Source of the DNA: DAHUYF01 sp963789275
GTDB taxonomy: Bacteria > Pseudomonadota > Alphaproteobacteria > ATCC43930 > CGMCC-115725
Reading direction: 5' to 3'
Assembly (NCBI GenBank): GCA_963789275.1
Contig: CAWBKF010000010.1
Location: 1 to 64,000 of the forward strand
DNA: 64,000 nt
Position numbers and translations under genes: made by a program. A model generated the notes under the pieces. That model saw nothing but the letters and a program-made list of their open reading frames with translations. It was not told where the DNA came from and did no database searches. Below are positions 37,311-44,699 of this stretch, piece after piece (the first letter of the stretch is position 1; each line of letters begins with the position of its first letter).

Positions 37311-38468
37311 CTAGTAGGAGCGCGGCAGTCCCAGCACGTGCTCGGCAAGATAGGCCAGGATCAGGTTGGTCGAGATTGGCGCCACTTGATAGAGCCGCGT
37401 CTCACGGAACTTGCGCTCGACATCGTATTCCTCGGCGAAGCCGAACCCGCCATGGGTCTGGAGGCACATGTCCGCGGCGGCCCATGAGGCATCGGCGGCG
37501 AGCAGCTTCGCCATGTTCGCCTCCTTGCCGCAAGCCTCGCCCGCTTCGTAGAGCCCGGCAGCGCGGTCGACCATGAGCGCCGCCGCCTCGCTGGCGGCGT
37601 AGGCGCGCGCGATCGGGAACTGGATGCCCTGGTTCTGGCCGATCGGCCGGCCGAAGACGATGCGGCTCTTGGCGTAGGCACTCGCCTTGGCGATGAACCA
37701 GCGGGCATCGCCGATGCATTCGGCGGCGATCAGGATGCGCTCGGCATTCATGCCGTCGAGGATGTAGCGGAAGCCCTTGCCCTCCTCGCCGATCAGGTTT
37801 GCGGCCGGCACCACCAGATTGTCGAAGAAGACCTCGGTGGTGGCGTGGTTCATCATGGTGCGGATCGGCCGGATGGTGACGCCGTTGCCGCGCGCCTGGC
37901 GCAGATCGACGAGAAAGACCGAGATGCCGTCGGTGCGCTTCGGCGCCTCGGCGCGCGGCATGGTGCGCGCCAGCAGCAGCATCAGGTCGGAATGCTCGAC
38001 GCGCGAGGTCCAGACCTTCTGGCCGTTGACGATGTAGCGGTCGCCCTCGCGCCGGGCGACGGTGCGGATCGCGGTGGTGTCGGTGCCGGCGGTGGGCTCG
38101 GTGACGCCGAAGGCCTGGAGCCGGATCTCGCCCGAGGCGATTTTCGGCAGCCACTCGGCCTTCTGCGCGGGGCTGCCGTGGCGCAGCAGCGTTCCCATGA
38201 TGTACATCTGCGCGTGGCAGGCGGCGCCATTGCAGCCGCTCTTCTGCACCTCCTCGAGGATCGCCGCGGCGGCGACGATGCCGAGGCCGCTGCCGCCATA
38301 CTCCTCGGGGATGAGGCAGGCGAGGAACCCGCCGGCGGTGAGCGCCTGGACGAAATCGGTGGGGTAGGCCCGCTCGCGGTCGAGCCCCCGCCAATACTCG
38401 CCGGGAAACCGCGCGCAGAGCGCGGCGACGGCCTTGCGGATGTCGACGATATCGGTGGCGGCTGCCAT
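37311..38468 (-). CDS. Acyl-CoA dehydrogenase family protein
   Basis: The 385-residue protein has the full ACAD fold: CLIPEEYGGSGLGIVAAAAI, AFGVTEPTAGTDTTAIRTVA, YIVNGQKVWTSRVEHSDLML, RIVFGRPIGQNQGIQFPIAR and LQTHGGFGFAEEYDVERKFR. It is a paralogue of the enzyme at 32646-33809, with which it shares the GRPIGQNQGIQ text and the C-terminal GLP(K/R)SY. I chose the ATG at 38468 (MAAATDIVDI) because the preceding codons lie in a palindromic repeat. Reaction: FAD-dependent alpha-beta dehydrogenation of an unidentified acyl-CoA. Confidence 0.9.
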   Translation of the reverse strand: MAAATDIVDIRKAVAALCARFPGEYWRGLDRERAYPTDFVQALTAGGFLACLIPEEYGGSGLGIVAAAAILEEVQKSGCNGAACHAQMYIMGTLLRHGSPAQKAEWLPKIASGEIRLQAFGVTEPTAGTDTTAIRTVARREGDRYIVNGQKVWTSRVEHSDLMLLLARTMPRAEAPKRTDGISVFLVDLRQARGNGVTIRPIRTMMNHATTEVFFDNLVVPAANLIGEEGKGFRYILDGMNAERILIAAECIGDARWFIAKASAYAKSRIVFGRPIGQNQGIQFPIARAYAASEAAALMVDRAAGLYEAGEACGKEANMAKLLAADASWAAADMCLQTHGGFGFAEEYDVERKFRETRLYQVAPISTNLILAYLAEHVLGLPRSY

Positions 38469-38606
38469 GGTCGGGACCTCGCTCGCGGAGAGCCCGACCC
38501 TATGGCAGCCGGGCCACCGGCGCAACGCGGCGCAACGCGAAGCGTTGTCGCCGGCGGGCGCCAGCGGTTGCCCTTGCAACCGCGGAAGCCCGCGCGGTTC
38601 CGGCTA

Positions 38607-39458
38607 GGTCCAATCGACATTTAGGATTCCCGCGCGGCGGAATGTGTAATTCAAGGAACTCCAAATTCGTCGATCTGGAGTTGGCACCATGGTCAAACGG
38701 TATGAACTTTCCGATGGGCAGTGGGAACGCATTGCACCGCTGTTGCCTGGCAAGCCCGGTGATCGAGGCCGGAGCGGCCGCGACAACCGCTTGTTCGTGA
38801 ATGGCGTACTGTGGGTTTTGCGGTCCGGCGCGCGGTGGGAGGATCTCCCCGAGCGGTACAGCAAATGGAAGACCACACACAAGCGCTTCACTCGCTGGGC
38901 CAAGTCCGGCGTGTGGGAGAAGGTATTCAACTCGCTCACCGGCGATCCCGACAACCAATATCTGATGCTCGATACCACGCTCGTCCGGGTCCACCAGCAG
39001 GCGGCCAGCGGAAAAGGGGGGCCAAAGATCAGGCTGTGGGGCGTTCCCGAGGAGGATTGACCACCAAAATCCACGTTCTTGTCGATGCCCTGGGTCGCCC
39101 TCTCAGCTTCATCCTGACCGGCGGCGAGGCGCACGACAGCACAACCGCCGCCGCCCTTCTCGCCGGCCGCACGACGGCCGCCGTCATCGCCGACAAAGCC
39201 TACGACAACAATGCCTTGCGCAAGCTTATCGGCGATACCGGAGCGACAGCCGTCATTCCCTCCCTTGGCTCCCGCAAGATCCTCATCCCGCATGACGCCG
39301 TCGCCTACAAGCTGCGCAACCGGGTCGAGCGCTTCTTCAACAAGCTCAAGCATTTCCGACATATCGCAACACGCTACGATCGACGCGCCATCCACTTCCT
39401 GGCCGCACTCCATCTCGCCAGTGCCATGATCTGGATGCGCTAAATGTCGAATTCGTCC
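38607..39458 (+). mobile_element. IS5-family (IS427-like) insertion sequence, 852 bp
   Basis: Terminal inverted repeats are GGTCCAATCGACATTTAG (left) and GGACGAATTCGACATTTAG (right, reverse complement), flanked by the dinucleotide TA on both sides (38605-38606 and 39459-39460), the short target duplication of this group. It carries one transposase in two overlapping frames. The insertion lies at the centre of a palindromic repeat, within CTAG. Confidence 0.9.
38689..39443 (+). CDS. IS5-family transposase (two frames, likely programmed -1 shift)
   Basis: The first frame (38689-39060) encodes the DUF4096 N-terminal domain (YELSDGQWERIAPLLPGKPG; FVNGVLWVLRSGARWEDLPE) and the first catalytic Asp in LMLDTTLVRVHQ. 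The second frame enters near GGAAAAGGGGGGCC (about 39009-39022) and gives RSRGGLTTKIHVLVDALGRP, the second Asp in VIADKAYDNNALR and the glutamate in RNRVERFFNKLKHFRHIATR. A -1 slip on A4G6 fuses the two, which is the usual expression mode of IS427-type elements, so I read it as functional rather than broken. Confidence 0.88.
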
Positions 39459-39603
39459 TAGCCCGCACGGTGCGGCTCCCGCGCTTGCTGCGCAAGCGCT
39501 GACGCCGCCAGCGACGACGCTTCGCGTACGCGCTGGCCCAACGGCGTTGCCGGCGGTGCCGCGATGGGCCATATCTGGCGACGCAGCAGCGGAGCGACAC
39601 TGC

Positions 39604-39939
39604 ATGGAGCCGCGGCTCAAGACGAGGATGCAGGTCATGGCGGCGGTGCGCCTGTGCGGCGTGCGCGCCATTCCCATCGTGATCGCCCGGCGCGGCGACG
39701 AGGATGCCGGCACCATCCTGATCAAGCTCAACCAGCTCGAGCGCGGCTTCACGGTGCTGGCGCAGACCCGCCTGCCGCAAGGCGACCTGGCCTGGCTGCG
39801 CGCCACCGGCGAGGCGCCGGTCGACGAGCCCACCGCGGACGCCTATATCGCCCGGCAGGTGGGACGGGACCCCGATCTCTGGGTGGTCGAGATCGAGGAC
39901 CGCGAGGGCCGCCCGATCTTCGCCGGTCGCGTGCTCTAA
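39604..39939 (+). CDS. DUF1491 family protein
   Basis: The 111-residue protein matches DUF1491: LKTRMQVMAAVRLCGVRAIP, VIARRGDEDAGTILIKLNQL, ADAYIARQVGRDPDLWVVEI and EDREGRPIF. The family is typical of alphaproteobacteria and has no known function. Start chosen at the ATG at 39604, since upstream codons lie in the palindromic repeat. Confidence 0.88.
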   Translation: MEPRLKTRMQVMAAVRLCGVRAIPIVIARRGDEDAGTILIKLNQLERGFTVLAQTRLPQGDLAWLRATGEAPVDEPTADAYIARQVGRDPDLWVVEIEDREGRPIFAGRVL

Positions 39940-39969
39940 GCCCGGCCCGGAAGGGCCGCCGCGAGGAGC

Positions 39970-40365
39970 CTAACCGCCATTGGCCAGCGCACGCGCCAGC
40001 TGGCTTAGGGCTTCCTGATGGCGCTCGTTGGTGATGCCGGTGAAATTTCGGGCAATCTCCAGCACCATGCGCTCGCGCGAGGTGATCGGCTTCGGCTCCT
40101 CTTCCCCCACGCCCTCGTAGAAATAACTCATGGGGACGCTCAACACCCGCGCGATCTGGAATAACCGTCCCGCAGAGACGCGGTTGACGCCTCGCTCGTA
40201 TTTATGCGCCTGCTGATAGGTGACGCCGATAAGCTCGGCGAGTTGCTGCTGCGTCAGTCCCAGCATGATGCGCCGCTCGCGGATGCGCGCGCCGACATGC
40301 CGATCTATCGTCGCGGTTGATTTGCCTCGCTTCGGCTTCGCCATAATATCACCACGATCTATCAT
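39970..40365 (-). CDS. XRE-family helix-turn-helix regulator
   Basis: The 131-residue protein contains a Cro/CI-type HTH (about residues 22-80: ARIRERRIMLGLTQQQLAEL, IGVTYQQAHKYERGVNRVSA, GRLFQIARVLSVPMSYFYEG) and a short C-terminal helical tail. This HTH type is common in alphaproteobacterial regulators of cell-surface or stress genes. GGAGGG seven bases before the ATG at 40365 supports that start; an in-frame ATG at 40344 is the alternative. It is a single gene. Confidence 0.9.
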   Translation of the reverse strand: MIDRGDIMAKPKRGKSTATIDRHVGARIRERRIMLGLTQQQLAELIGVTYQQAHKYERGVNRVSAGRLFQIARVLSVPMSYFYEGVGEEEPKPITSRERMVLEIARNFTGITNERHQEALSQLARALANGG

Positions 40366-40552
40366 CCCGCGGCCCTCCTCTGGCCGGCCCCTACTTGCCG
40401 GGTGCAACCGGTCCTACCCCACTAACAGCGGCAATCCACAATTATTCCAAATCCTTCGCGCCGCGCTCTCACGCGAGGATCAAGCCCGCGCCGCGGGCCG
40501 GATTGGACTTGGAATAACCGGATCTTAACCAGATCCCGGCACAGTTCCGGCC

Positions 40553-41032
40553 ATGACCACAGCCTCCGTCCTGCCCGCCCCGGCCGGCGCCTTGCCCGAA
40601 GGGGCGGTCGCATCGATCGGCCGCGTCGCGCCGCCCTTCGAGATCGACCGCTTCGGCGCCTCTTTCGGCCTCGATCCGGCCCGCGCCTCGGGCGTGCTCA
40701 CGTTCCACTTCTGCTTCCAGGAAGTGCCGTTCACGGCGCGCACCGAGCGCCGGCAGGACCGGCCGGTGCTGCATCTCACCGGCGATCTCGGCGTGCTCCC
40801 CTACACCATCGAGAACGCGCCGCGGCGGCGGCGGCTGCGCAAGGTGCTGGCGGCGGCGCAGCGCGCCTCGGGCCTGCGGTGGGAGCTCACGCCCCAGCAT
40901 GTCATCCGTGCCAGCGGCGAGATCGATCTCGGCCTACCGCTGACACCGGTCGCGATTATCGCCGGCGCCACGACGCTGCTGCTGCGCAGCCGGCCCTATC
41001 TCGAGCTCATCGTCGCGGTGGCCAGCGAGTAG
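40553..41032 (+). CDS. Conserved hypothetical protein, 159 aa
   Basis: I do not recognise a named family. The protein has a beta-rich middle (ASGVLTFHFCFQEVPFTART; PVLHLTGDLGVLPYTIENAP), a basic helix (RRRRLRKVLAAAQRASGL) and a hydrophobic end. There is no signal peptide. Codon usage matches the core genes, so it is probably a lineage-specific chromosomal gene rather than an import. It stands alone between a regulator and a palindromic repeat. Confidence 0.7.
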   Translation: MTTASVLPAPAGALPEGAVASIGRVAPPFEIDRFGASFGLDPARASGVLTFHFCFQEVPFTARTERRQDRPVLHLTGDLGVLPYTIENAPRRRRLRKVLAAAQRASGLRWELTPQHVIRASGEIDLGLPLTPVAIIAGATTLLLRSRPYLELIVAVASE

Positions 41033-41039
41033 CGCGGCG

Positions 41040-41220
41040 CGAAGCGCGCGCTACTCGCTGGCGGGCGCCCAGGCGAATTCGCGCAGCGAATTCGTCCGCG
41101 GCGGCGCCAGCAGTTGCGCAGCAACTGCGAGAGCCGCACCGCGCGGGCTAGTTGACCGCGCGGGTTGCGCGTTCGCTGCGCAACCGCTGCCGCCCGCCAG
41201 CGACGACGCTACGCGTCGCG
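41040..41220. repeat. CTAG-centred palindromic repeat with several hairpins
   Basis: The stretch fills the gap between two convergent genes and is an imperfect palindrome about CTAG at 41148-41151. It holds CGAATTCG-5nt-CGAATTCG (41074-41094), GCAGTTGC-GCA-GCAACTGC (41110-41128) and GGTTGCGC-7nt-GCGCAACC (41163-41185). The arm from 41148 leftward reads, as reverse complement, CTAGCCCGCGCGGTGCGGCT, nearly identical to the sequence right of the IS5 element at 39458. See findings for covariation. Confidence 0.8.
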
Positions 41221-42177
41221 CTAGGGTTTCTCCGGCACCGCGAGGACCTGGCCGGGATAGATCAGATTGGGATCGCGGATCTGGGCCCGGTTGGCCTGGT
41301 AGATCACGGTGTAGCTCAGCCCATCGCCATAGGAGCGCTGGGCGATGCGCCAGAGATTGTTGCCGGGCTGGATATCGACCGCGACCGCGCCGGCGGGCGG
41401 TGCCACCCGGGTGAAGTTCAGCGCCACCTCACCCAGCTTCTGGCCCTTGCCGTCGAGCGCATCGAGGCGCAGCCGGTACTTGCCTTCCGGCACGGCGCGG
41501 TCGAGCGTGATCGACCAGCCGCCCGAGGCATCGGCCATGCCGTGGCCGACAAGCGCGTCGTCGAGATAAGCCTCGATGCGGCTGTCGGGCTCGGCGCGGC
41601 CGAGCAGCTGCACCTTGCCGCCGGCATCGTATTCGATGACGTCGAGCGCGAGCTTCTTGCCCTGCGGCAGCAGCAGCGCCTTGGCCGCGCCGCTGCCCTG
41701 GCGCGGCACCAGCACCGCGACCGGCCCGCCCGCCTGCTCCGGCTTTGCGCCCGGCGCGCGCTGCGGCACCATCATGGCGACGACGCCCTCGGAATTGCTG
41801 GTGGCGCCGTCCTTGTCGCGGGCGCTGAGGCTCAATTGATGCTGCCCCGGCGTCAGCGGCGCCTTCGGCAGCATCACCCAGTCGCCCTTGGCATCGGCGG
41901 TGACCTGGCCCAGCACCGTGTCGCCGTCATGGAGAGTGACCTCGGCACCGGGCGCGGCGCGCCCGGCGATCACCGCCTCGCCTTGCGGGGTCACGCGAAC
42001 GATATCGAAGCTCGGCGCGGCGGCGGCAGCGGGAGGCGCCGACGAGGGCGCGGCGGCTTCCGGCGGCGCCGCTGGCGGCGGCACGCTTGGCGGCGTTCCG
42101 TTCCAGCGCCAAAAGGTCAGGCCCGCCACGATGATCACCGCGACGGCAATGAGGCCGATGAATGCTTCCCGTCTCAT
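41221..42177 (-). CDS. LysM and Ig-like domain peptidoglycan-binding protein
   Basis: The 318-residue protein has an N-terminal membrane anchor (FIGLIAVAVIIVAGLTFWRW), a Pro/Ala-rich linker, two bacterial Ig-like segments (about 58-135 and 165-258; GEAVIAGRAAPGAEVTLHDG) and a C-terminal LysM domain (about 268-318; VDIQPGNNLWRIAQRSYGDG, IYPGQVLAVP). It should be tethered to the inner membrane and reach peptidoglycan in the periplasm. Its stop codon lies at the edge of the palindromic repeat. Confidence 0.9.
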   Translation of the reverse strand: MRREAFIGLIAVAVIIVAGLTFWRWNGTPPSVPPPAAPPEAAAPSSAPPAAAAAPSFDIVRVTPQGEAVIAGRAAPGAEVTLHDGDTVLGQVTADAKGDWVMLPKAPLTPGQHQLSLSARDKDGATSNSEGVVAMMVPQRAPGAKPEQAGGPVAVLVPRQGSGAAKALLLPQGKKLALDVIEYDAGGKVQLLGRAEPDSRIEAYLDDALVGHGMADASGGWSITLDRAVPEGKYRLRLDALDGKGQKLGEVALNFTRVAPPAGAVAVDIQPGNNLWRIAQRSYGDGLSYTVIYQANRAQIRDPNLIYPGQVLAVPEKP

Positions 42178-42257
42178 ATACCCTCGTCGACCCTTGCCAA
42201 GCGTGGCAGGTCAGGCATTCTACCCCGGCCTGACAACCCTGGGAAAGCAGCACTCGT

Positions 42258-42839
42258 ATGGCGGCGATCAAGCGGCTTTGCGTCTATTGCGGCTCGTCGC
42301 GCGGCGCCGACGAGAGTTACCGCCAAGCGGCCGTGCGACTCGGCACGCTGATGGCCGATAGCGGCGTCGAGCTGGTCTATGGCGGTGGCCGGGTCGGTCT
42401 CATGGAACTCATCGCCGACGCCGCCCTCGCACGCAACGGCCGCGTGACCGGCATCATCCCGACCCATCTCTATGACCGCGAGGTGGCGCATCCCAATGCG
42501 CGCCTCGTCATCGTCGCCAGCATGCATGAGCGCAAGCAGCGCATGTTCGACCTCGCCGATGCCTTCGTGACACTGCCCGGCGGGCTCGGCACGCTGGACG
42601 AGACCATCGAGATCATCACTTGGCGCCAGCTCGGCCTGCACGACAAGCCGATAGTGCTGGTCGATGTCACCGGCTACTGGGCGCCGCTCACGGCGCTGAT
42701 CGAGCATACCATCGCCCACGGCTTCGCCCCCGCCGCAGCGCGGGGATATCTGCGCACCGTCACCCATGTCGAGGACGTGCTGCCGACCTTGGCGGCGATG
42801 CCGGAGCCGAAGCTCAGGAGCGACAGCACCCTCGCCTGA
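42258..42839 (+). CDS. LOG family (TIGR00730) Rossmann-fold protein
   Basis: The 193-residue protein has LCVYCGSSRGADESYRQAAV at the N-terminus, VYGGGRVGLMELIADAAL and the signature PGGLGTLDETIEIITWRQLG. LOG proteins are cytokinin riboside 5'-monophosphate phosphoribohydrolases or related nucleotide hydrolases. It diverges from the LysM gene with 80 bp between starts and is followed 81 bp later by icd on the same strand. Confidence 0.92.
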   Translation: MAAIKRLCVYCGSSRGADESYRQAAVRLGTLMADSGVELVYGGGRVGLMELIADAALARNGRVTGIIPTHLYDREVAHPNARLVIVASMHERKQRMFDLADAFVTLPGGLGTLDETIEIITWRQLGLHDKPIVLVDVTGYWAPLTALIEHTIAHGFAPAAARGYLRTVTHVEDVLPTLAAMPEPKLRSDSTLA

Positions 42840-42920
42840 GCGGCGCCGCCGGGGCTGCGCTTGCGTCCCGGAGGTTGCATGCTATGTTCCGCCTCGGGCG
42901 CTGCTAGGGAATCGTCGGTC

Positions 42921-44135
42921 ATGAAGAAAATTAAAGTGAAGACTCCGGTCGTCGAGCTCGACGGCGACGAGATGACGCGGATCATCTGGAAGTACATCAA
43001 GGACAAGCTGATCCTGCCCTATCTCGACATCGATCTGAAATATTACGACCTCGGCATCGAAGCCCGCGACAAGACCGACGATCAGATCACCGTCGACGCC
43101 GCGAACGCCATCGCCAAATACGGCGTCGGCGTCAAATGCGCCACCATCACTCCGGACGAGGCGCGCGTCGCTGAATTCAAACTCAAGAAGATGTGGAAGT
43201 CGCCCAACGGCACGCTGCGCAACATCCTCGGCGGCACCATCTTCCGCGAGCCGATCGTGTGCAAGAACGTGCCGCGGCTGGTGCCGGGCTGGACCGCGCC
43301 GATCGTCATCGGCCGCCACGCCTATGGCGATCAATACCGCGCCACCGATTTCCTCGTGCCCGGCCCGGGCAAGCTCACCATGACCTTCACGCCGCAAGGC
43401 AGCGGCAAGCCGCTGCAATTCGAGGTCTTCGACTTCCCCAGCAGCGGCGTCGCGCTCAGCATGTACAATCTCGACGACAGCATCAGCGGCTTCGCCCGCG
43501 CCTGCCTCAATTACGGATTGCAGCGCGGCTGGCCGGTCTATCTCTCGACCAAGAACACCATCCTCAAAGCCTATGACGGCCGCTTCAAGGACCTCTTCCA
43601 GGAGATCTTCGACAAGGAGTTCGCGGCGAAGTTCAAGGCGAAGAACATCACCTACGAGCACCGGCTGATCGACGACATGGTCGCCGCCGCGCTCAAATGG
43701 AGCGGCAATTTCATCTGGGCCTGCAAGAATTACGACGGCGACGTGCAGAGCGACATCGTGGCGCAGGGCTTCGGCTCGCTCGGCCTGATGACCTCGGTGC
43801 TGCTGACCCCCGACGGCAAGACGGTCGAGGCCGAGGCGGCGCATGGCACGGTGACCCGCCACTATCGCCTGCATCAGCAGGGCAAGGAGACCTCGACCAA
43901 TCCCATCGCCTCGATCTTCGCCTGGACGCGGGGCCTGGCCTATCGCGGCGAGTTCGACGGCACGCCCGACGTCAAGCGCTTCGCCGAGACGCTGGAGAAG
44001 GTCTGCGTCGACACCGTCGAGGCCGGCTTCATGACCAAGGACCTCGCCATCCTGATCAGCCCGGAGCAGCCCTGGCTGACCACGACGAAATTCCTCGACA
44101 AGCTCGATGAGGGCCTCAAGCAGGCGATGAAATAG
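42921..44135 (+). CDS. icd: NADP-dependent isocitrate dehydrogenase
   Basis: The 404-residue protein matches the eukaryotic-like (subfamily II) NADP isocitrate dehydrogenases typical of alphaproteobacteria: VKTPVVELDGDEMTRIIWKY, KSPNGTLRNILGGTIFREPI, VPGWTAPIVIGRHAYGDQYR, DDMVAAALKWSGNFIWACKN and the NADP site GTVTRHYRLHQQGKETSTNP. It converts isocitrate to 2-oxoglutarate in the TCA cycle. The ATG at 42921 gives the standard MKKIKVKTPVVELDGDE start. Confidence 0.96.
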   Translation: MKKIKVKTPVVELDGDEMTRIIWKYIKDKLILPYLDIDLKYYDLGIEARDKTDDQITVDAANAIAKYGVGVKCATITPDEARVAEFKLKKMWKSPNGTLRNILGGTIFREPIVCKNVPRLVPGWTAPIVIGRHAYGDQYRATDFLVPGPGKLTMTFTPQGSGKPLQFEVFDFPSSGVALSMYNLDDSISGFARACLNYGLQRGWPVYLSTKNTILKAYDGRFKDLFQEIFDKEFAAKFKAKNITYEHRLIDDMVAAALKWSGNFIWACKNYDGDVQSDIVAQGFGSLGLMTSVLLTPDGKTVEAEAAHGTVTRHYRLHQQGKETSTNPIASIFAWTRGLAYRGEFDGTPDVKRFAETLEKVCVDTVEAGFMTKDLAILISPEQPWLTTTKFLDKLDEGLKQAMK

Positions 44136-44163
44136 TCGTCCGCGGCTACTCGCCCGCGGCGAC

Positions 44164-44367
44164 TCAGCCGGCGAGGACGACCCAGGCCAGGCCGGCGGTG
44201 GCGGCGAGCAGCACGACCAACCGTGCCGTGTTGCGCTCCGGCGGGCTCCAGCGTCGCCAATCTCCCGCGAAATCGCGCATCACGCGCGGAGCGACCATCG
44301 GCCGGGAGAGACCGATGGCGCGGGGCTGACGGCGGGAGCGGCTCATGGCGGTGGGTCCGTGGCTCAA
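44164..44367 (-). CDS. Small membrane protein coupled to the DUF1150 gene
   Basis: The 67-residue product has a basic N-terminal half and one C-terminal membrane helix (ARLVVLLAATAGLAWVVLAG). Its ATG overlaps the DUF1150 stop codon as ATGA (44364-44367), which suggests translational coupling. No family is recognisable. Confidence 0.6.
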   Translation of the reverse strand: MSHGPTAMSRSRRQPRAIGLSRPMVAPRVMRDFAGDWRRWSPPERNTARLVVLLAATAGLAWVVLAG

Positions 44368-44579
44368 TGGATGCTGACGGGCTCGAGATCGTGCCGGCGC
44401 AGCTCGGCGAAGGCGGCATCGCGGTCGGCGAAGAGCATGAGATAGCTGCCATCGGCGGCATGCACCGCATAGGCTTCGATGCCCTCGGCGTCGATGCGCT
44501 TCACATAGGCGGTATCGGGACAGCCCAGCTCGGAAAATTCCTGCTGCGACAGCAGCTTCGACTTCGACAAAGCCAGCAT
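44364..44579 (-). CDS. DUF1150 family protein
   Basis: The 71-residue protein starts MLALSKSKLLSQQEFSELGC and contains YVKRIDAEGIEAYAVHAADG and YLMLFADRDAAFAELRRHDL, matching DUF1150, a small alphaproteobacterial family often encoded near a small heat-shock protein gene. Function is unknown. It is followed by the coupled small membrane protein gene. Confidence 0.82.
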   Translation of the reverse strand: MLALSKSKLLSQQEFSELGCPDTAYVKRIDAEGIEAYAVHAADGSYLMLFADRDAAFAELRRHDLEPVSIH

Positions 44580-44699
44580 CGGATCCTCCGTGCGCGGCAC
44601 ACCTGCCCCGGCATCAGAGAAGCCTAGCACCGCTTCCGTTAACGCCGGCTTTAAGCGGCGGCACGCTGGAGGAGTTTTTTGCCGCCGCAGCGGGCAGCG

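Larger units (their letters stand above)
38511..39540. repeat. Palindromic CTAG-centred repeat split by an IS5-family element
   Basis: The two flanks of the IS are inverted versions of one repeat: the left arm (38511-38604) and the right arm (39461-39540) both read, moving away from the IS, from TAGCC through a CG-rich block to a hairpin, GCCRSCAGCG and AACGCTTCGCG or GACGCTTCGCG. The hairpins are GCGGTTGC-CCTT-GCAACCGC (38564-38583) and GCGCTTGC-TGC-GCAAGCGC (39481-39499). Without the IS, the locus would be one imperfect palindrome centred on CTAG. A second intact copy is at 41040-41220. Confidence 0.75.

Noticed and set aside
38689..39443. IS5 transposase as a pseudogene
   Set aside because: The frame change sits on A4G6, a typical -1 slippage site for this group, and both halves have complete catalytic motifs.
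44134..44163. GC-rich stem after icd as a factor-independent terminator
   Set aside because: The stem has a mismatch and no T run follows.
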